From positions 1 through 49,418 of the forward strand of contig DATCVR010000162.1 in NCBI GenBank assembly GCA_036566745.1: a stretch of DNA of 49,418 nucleotides, in the 5' to 3' direction. The stretch comes from DATCVR01 sp036566745 (GTDB lineage Bacteria > Actinomycetota > Actinomycetes > Jiangellales > Jiangellaceae). The position numbers and the translations under genes were made by a program. The notes under the pieces were generated by a model, which saw only the letters and a program-made list of their open reading frames with translations, was not told where the DNA came from and made no database searches. Below are positions 46,836-49,418 of the stretch, in pieces; within the stretch, counting starts at the first letter, position 1, and every line of letters begins with the position of its first letter.

Positions 46836-48158
46836 ATGGCCATCAGTGCCAGACGGCGAATCGTCGGCGCGATCGGTGCCGCATCCGCACTGTCGCTCGT
46901 TCTCGCCGCCTGCGGGGGTGACGACGACGGCGGAGGCGACGCAGGCAGCGGCGAGAGCGTCGAAGGCGGCACGGTCAGCGTCCTCGTGGTCTGGGGCGGC
47001 GCCGAGCTCGACAGCTTCGAGGCGATGCTCGCGCCGTTCGAGGAAGAGACCGGCATCGACGTCCAGACCGAGAGCACCCGCGACCTCAACGCCGTGCTCA
47101 CCACCCGCCTCGCCGGGGGCAACCCGCCCGACGTCGCCGGCCTGCCCGGCCCCGGCCCGATGGCGGAGTTCGCCCGCGCCGGCGACCTCAAGCCGCTCGC
47201 GCAGGACGTGCTCGACGTCCTCGAGTCCGACTACAACGAGGGGATCATCGCCGACGCCACCGTCGACGACGAGCTCGTGGGCATCTTCATCCGGACCTCG
47301 GTGAAGGGGCTGATCTGGTACAACCCAGCCGTCTTCGAAGCCGGTGGGTACGAGGTACCGACCGACTGGGACTCCCTCACCAGCCTCGTCGACGACGCCG
47401 CCGCGGCCGGCACCACTCCGTGGGGCATCGGCCTCGAGAGCGGCGGCGACACTGGATGGCCGGCCACCGACTGGATCGAGGACTTCGTCATCCGCCAGTC
47501 CGGTCCCGAGGTGTACGACGACTGGGTCCAGGGCGAGCTGAAGTGGAGCTCGGATGAGATCAAGGCCGCCTGGGAGGCCTTCGGCGACTGGGCCACCGAC
47601 CCGGCCTACGTCAGCGGCGGACCCAACGCCGTGCTCAACACCCCCTTCGGTAACGGCGGCGACTGCCTCTTCGCCGAGCCGGCCGGCTGCCTCCTGCATC
47701 ACCAGGCCAGCTTCATCACGAGCTTCTTCGAGGAGAACAACCCGGGCGTCGCGCAGGCCGGCACCACGTACGACTTCTTCTCGATGCCGGCCATGGAGCA
47801 CAACGGCGTCGTCTATGCCGGCGACCTCTTCGGGATGTTCAACGACACCCCCCAGGCGCAGGCCTTGATGGAGTACCTCGTCACCCCCGAGGCCCAGCAG
47901 ATCTGGGTCGAGCGGGGAGCAGCGATCTCGGCGAACCAGAACGTCCCCCTGGACGTCTACCCCGACGACACCTCGCGCCGATCGGCGGAGATCCTCGTGG
48001 GCGCCGACGAGATCCGCTTCGACGGCTCGGACAAGATGCCCGCCGAGATGAACCGCGCGTTCTTCACCGCCGTGCTCGACTTCGTCAAGAACCCCGACGA
48101 CCTCGACAACATCCTCGAGAACCTCGACAGCGTCCAGGAGTCCGCCTACGAGAGCTGA
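46836..48158 (+). CDS. Sugar ABC transporter substrate-binding lipoprotein
   Basis: A 440-residue extracellular solute-binding protein (family 1). The signal peptide ends in a lipobox with Cys 26 (SALSLVLAAC), followed by a Gly/Asp/Glu linker. The binding domain shows VSVLVVWGGAELDSFEAML, LTTRLAGGNPPDVAGLPGPG and YLVTPEAQQIWVERGAAIS, typical of CUT1 carbohydrate-binding proteins. Closest in pattern to alpha-glucoside binders of the AglE type, but the sugar is not proven. The ATG follows GGGAGG. It is the first gene of the operon. Confidence 0.9.
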   Translation: MAISARRRIVGAIGAASALSLVLAACGGDDDGGGDAGSGESVEGGTVSVLVVWGGAELDSFEAMLAPFEEETGIDVQTESTRDLNAVLTTRLAGGNPPDVAGLPGPGPMAEFARAGDLKPLAQDVLDVLESDYNEGIIADATVDDELVGIFIRTSVKGLIWYNPAVFEAGGYEVPTDWDSLTSLVDDAAAAGTTPWGIGLESGGDTGWPATDWIEDFVIRQSGPEVYDDWVQGELKWSSDEIKAAWEAFGDWATDPAYVSGGPNAVLNTPFGNGGDCLFAEPAGCLLHHQASFITSFFEENNPGVAQAGTTYDFFSMPAMEHNGVVYAGDLFGMFNDTPQAQALMEYLVTPEAQQIWVERGAAISANQNVPLDVYPDDTSRRSAEILVGADEIRFDGSDKMPAEMNRAFFTAVLDFVKNPDDLDNILENLDSVQESAYES

Positions 48159-48207
48159 GCCGTAGCTCCCTGAGCCACCCGCCGGCGACCCGACCCGAGG
48201 AGCGTGA

Positions 48208-49170
48208 ATGGACCAGGACAACATCTCGACCGCGATCGTCGTGGTGGTCGGGGTGCCGGCGGTCACGGTGCTCTACGTCCTCGGCATCGAGCGCCTGCTG
48301 CGGCTGGTGCCCGAACGCCGGCGGCGCACGGTGCGGCCCTGGCTGTGGCTGCTGCCGGGCGTCGCGTTCCTGGGCGTCTTCCTCATCTACCCGGCGATCA
48401 AGACCGCCGTGCTGAGCCTGATGGACAAGCGTTCGCAGGAGTTCGTCGGGCTCGACAACTACACCGGGCTGTTCGGCCAGAACGGGTTCGGTCAGGTGCT
48501 GGCGAACAACGCGCTGTGGATCGTCGTGTTCACCGGGGCGGTGCTGGTCTTCGGGCTGATCATCGCGGTGCTGGCCGACCGGGTGCGCTACGAGACCGGC
48601 GTCAAGGCGCTGATCTTCCTGCCGCTGGCCATCAGTTTCGTCGCCGCCGGGGTGATCTGGAACTTCATGTACGCCTTCGACCCCGAGGTCGGCACACTCA
48701 ACGCCACGCTCGGGGCGGTGGGCGCCGAGCCGGTGTCGTGGCTGACCGAATGGCCGCGGAACACGTTCATGATCATCATCGTGGGCGTGTGGATGTGGGT
48801 CGGCTTCGCGATGGTGATCCTCTCCGCCGGGCTCAAGGGGATCGACGTCAACCTGCTGGAGGCCGCGCGCATCGACGGCGCCAATGAGCTCCAGGTGTTC
48901 TTCCGGATCATCCTGCCCCTCCTGATGCCCACACTCGCCGTGGTCGGCACCACCATCGTCATCACCGCCCTGAAGACCTTCGACATCGTCTTCGTGATGA
49001 CTGCGGGCAACTACGACACCGAGGTGATGGCGAGCCTCTTCTACCGCGAGCGCTTCACCAACGGCGACGCGGGAGCGGCGGCCGCGGTGGCCGTCCTCCT
49101 CCTGCTGGCGATCATCCCGGTGATGCTGGTCAACATCCGCCGGTTCCGGGCCCAGGAGGCGATGCGATGA
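48208..49170 (+). CDS. Sugar ABC transporter permease (MalF-like)
   Basis: A 320-residue inner-membrane permease. An N-terminal extra helix (AIVVVVGVPAVTVLYVLGI) precedes the typical core WLWLLPGVAFLGVFLIYPAI. The EAA loop that docks the ATPase is EAARIDGANELQVFFRIILP near residues 222-241. The extra N-terminal span is also seen in AglF-type alpha-glucoside permeases. The ATG follows GAGGAG. Its stop overlaps the next permease start (ATGA). Confidence 0.92.
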   Translation: MDQDNISTAIVVVVGVPAVTVLYVLGIERLLRLVPERRRRTVRPWLWLLPGVAFLGVFLIYPAIKTAVLSLMDKRSQEFVGLDNYTGLFGQNGFGQVLANNALWIVVFTGAVLVFGLIIAVLADRVRYETGVKALIFLPLAISFVAAGVIWNFMYAFDPEVGTLNATLGAVGAEPVSWLTEWPRNTFMIIIVGVWMWVGFAMVILSAGLKGIDVNLLEAARIDGANELQVFFRIILPLLMPTLAVVGTTIVITALKTFDIVFVMTAGNYDTEVMASLFYRERFTNGDAGAAAAVAVLLLLAIIPVMLVNIRRFRAQEAMR

Positions 49171-49418
49171 CCACGGTGCCCGAACGGGTCGCCTCCGAGA
49201 CCACGGCGCCCGCGACCGGCCGGCCGCTTCCGCGGAGCCGGCGGCGCTGGCTGGGCCGCCTGCCGCTGCACATCACCCTGGCCATCGTCAGCGTGGTGTG
49301 GCTGCTGCCCACGGTGGCGCTGTTCGTCAGCTCGTTCCGGCCCCAGGCCGAGACCGCCACGACCGGCTGGTGGACGTCGTTCACGCTGCCCTTCGAGTTC
49401 ACCCTGGCCAACTACGAG
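49167..49418 (+). CDS. Sugar ABC transporter permease (MalG-like), cut by window edge
   Basis: The first 84 residues of the second permease. A Pro/Arg-rich cytoplasmic N-terminus is followed by the first transmembrane helix (HITLAIVSVVWLLPTVALFV) and the start of the periplasmic segment (FRPQAETATTGWW) usual in MalG-type proteins. The ATG overlaps the MalF-like stop by four bases. The rest, including the EAA loop, lies beyond the window. No ATP-binding subunit is seen in the window. Confidence 0.88.
   Translation, partial: MTTVPERVASETTAPATGRPLPRSRRRWLGRLPLHITLAIVSVVWLLPTVALFVSSFRPQAETATTGWWTSFTLPFEFTLANYE

Overview
This window is chromosomal DNA from a very GC-rich actinobacterium. The evidence is strong third-position G/C bias, frequent GTG and TTG starts, actinobacterial -10 boxes (TAGGGT, TACGAT) placed a few bases before start codons, an actinobacterial-type integration host factor (mIHF), and the conserved actinobacterial gene order priA-metK-coaBC-rpoZ-gmk-mihF-pyr/car operon ... 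nusB-efp-pepP ... aroQ-aroB-aroK-aroC, all transcribed right to left. The XRE/DUF5753 plus DUF397 pair and the S-adenosyl methyltransferase are typical of filamentous and related actinobacteria. I cannot name a genus from the sequence.

Layout. Positions 91-9696 hold a G5/excalibur lipoprotein, a helicase-degenerate PriA, a stand-alone TOPRIM protein, a GT4 glycosyltransferase with a long C-terminal extension, then metK, coaBC, rpoZ, gmk and mihF, tightly packed. Positions 9842-19708 are the pyrimidine operon pyrR-pyrB-pyrC-(PH-like membrane protein)-carA-carB-pyrD-pyrF, mostly joined by ATGA/GTGA overlaps. It encodes all of de novo UMP synthesis except PyrE. A PyrR-binding loop sits just before the pyrR Shine-Dalgarno sequence. 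Positions 20021-27966 are an accessory block between pyrR and nusB: an alpha/beta hydrolase divergent from a GAF regulator, a large secreted subtilase, an M48 metalloprotease, and an NmrA-like reductase divergent from its probable HxlR regulator. Positions 27944-30076 are nusB, efp and pepP.

Positions 30185-32671 carry two tandem small membrane-anchored proteins with duplicated motifs resembling the C-terminal domain of ribosomal protein L7/L12, a VapBC-type toxin-antitoxin pair and a hypothetical gene. Positions 32709-37875 hold aroQ, aroB, aroK and aroC, interrupted by an opposite-strand unknown gene and a LppX-like lipoprotein gene. Positions 37958-45221 hold a membrane alpha/beta hydrolase, an S-adenosyl methyltransferase, a large beta-helix lipoprotein, a second NmrA-like protein and a cation/proton antiporter. 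Positions 45289-46667 are the DUF397/XRE module with a divergent small Cys-containing gene. From 46836 to the right edge is a CUT1-type sugar ABC transporter (binding lipoprotein, MalF-like permease, truncated MalG-like permease) preceded by three 12-bp direct repeats.

Noncoding signals include three palindromic intergenic elements with related arms (16792-16845 inside the pyr operon, 25553-25601, 26715-26792), operators for the HxlR and VapBC modules, and a recurrent -10-N6/N7-start arrangement pointing to leaderless transcripts. No rRNA, tRNA, CRISPR array, insertion sequence or prophage was seen.
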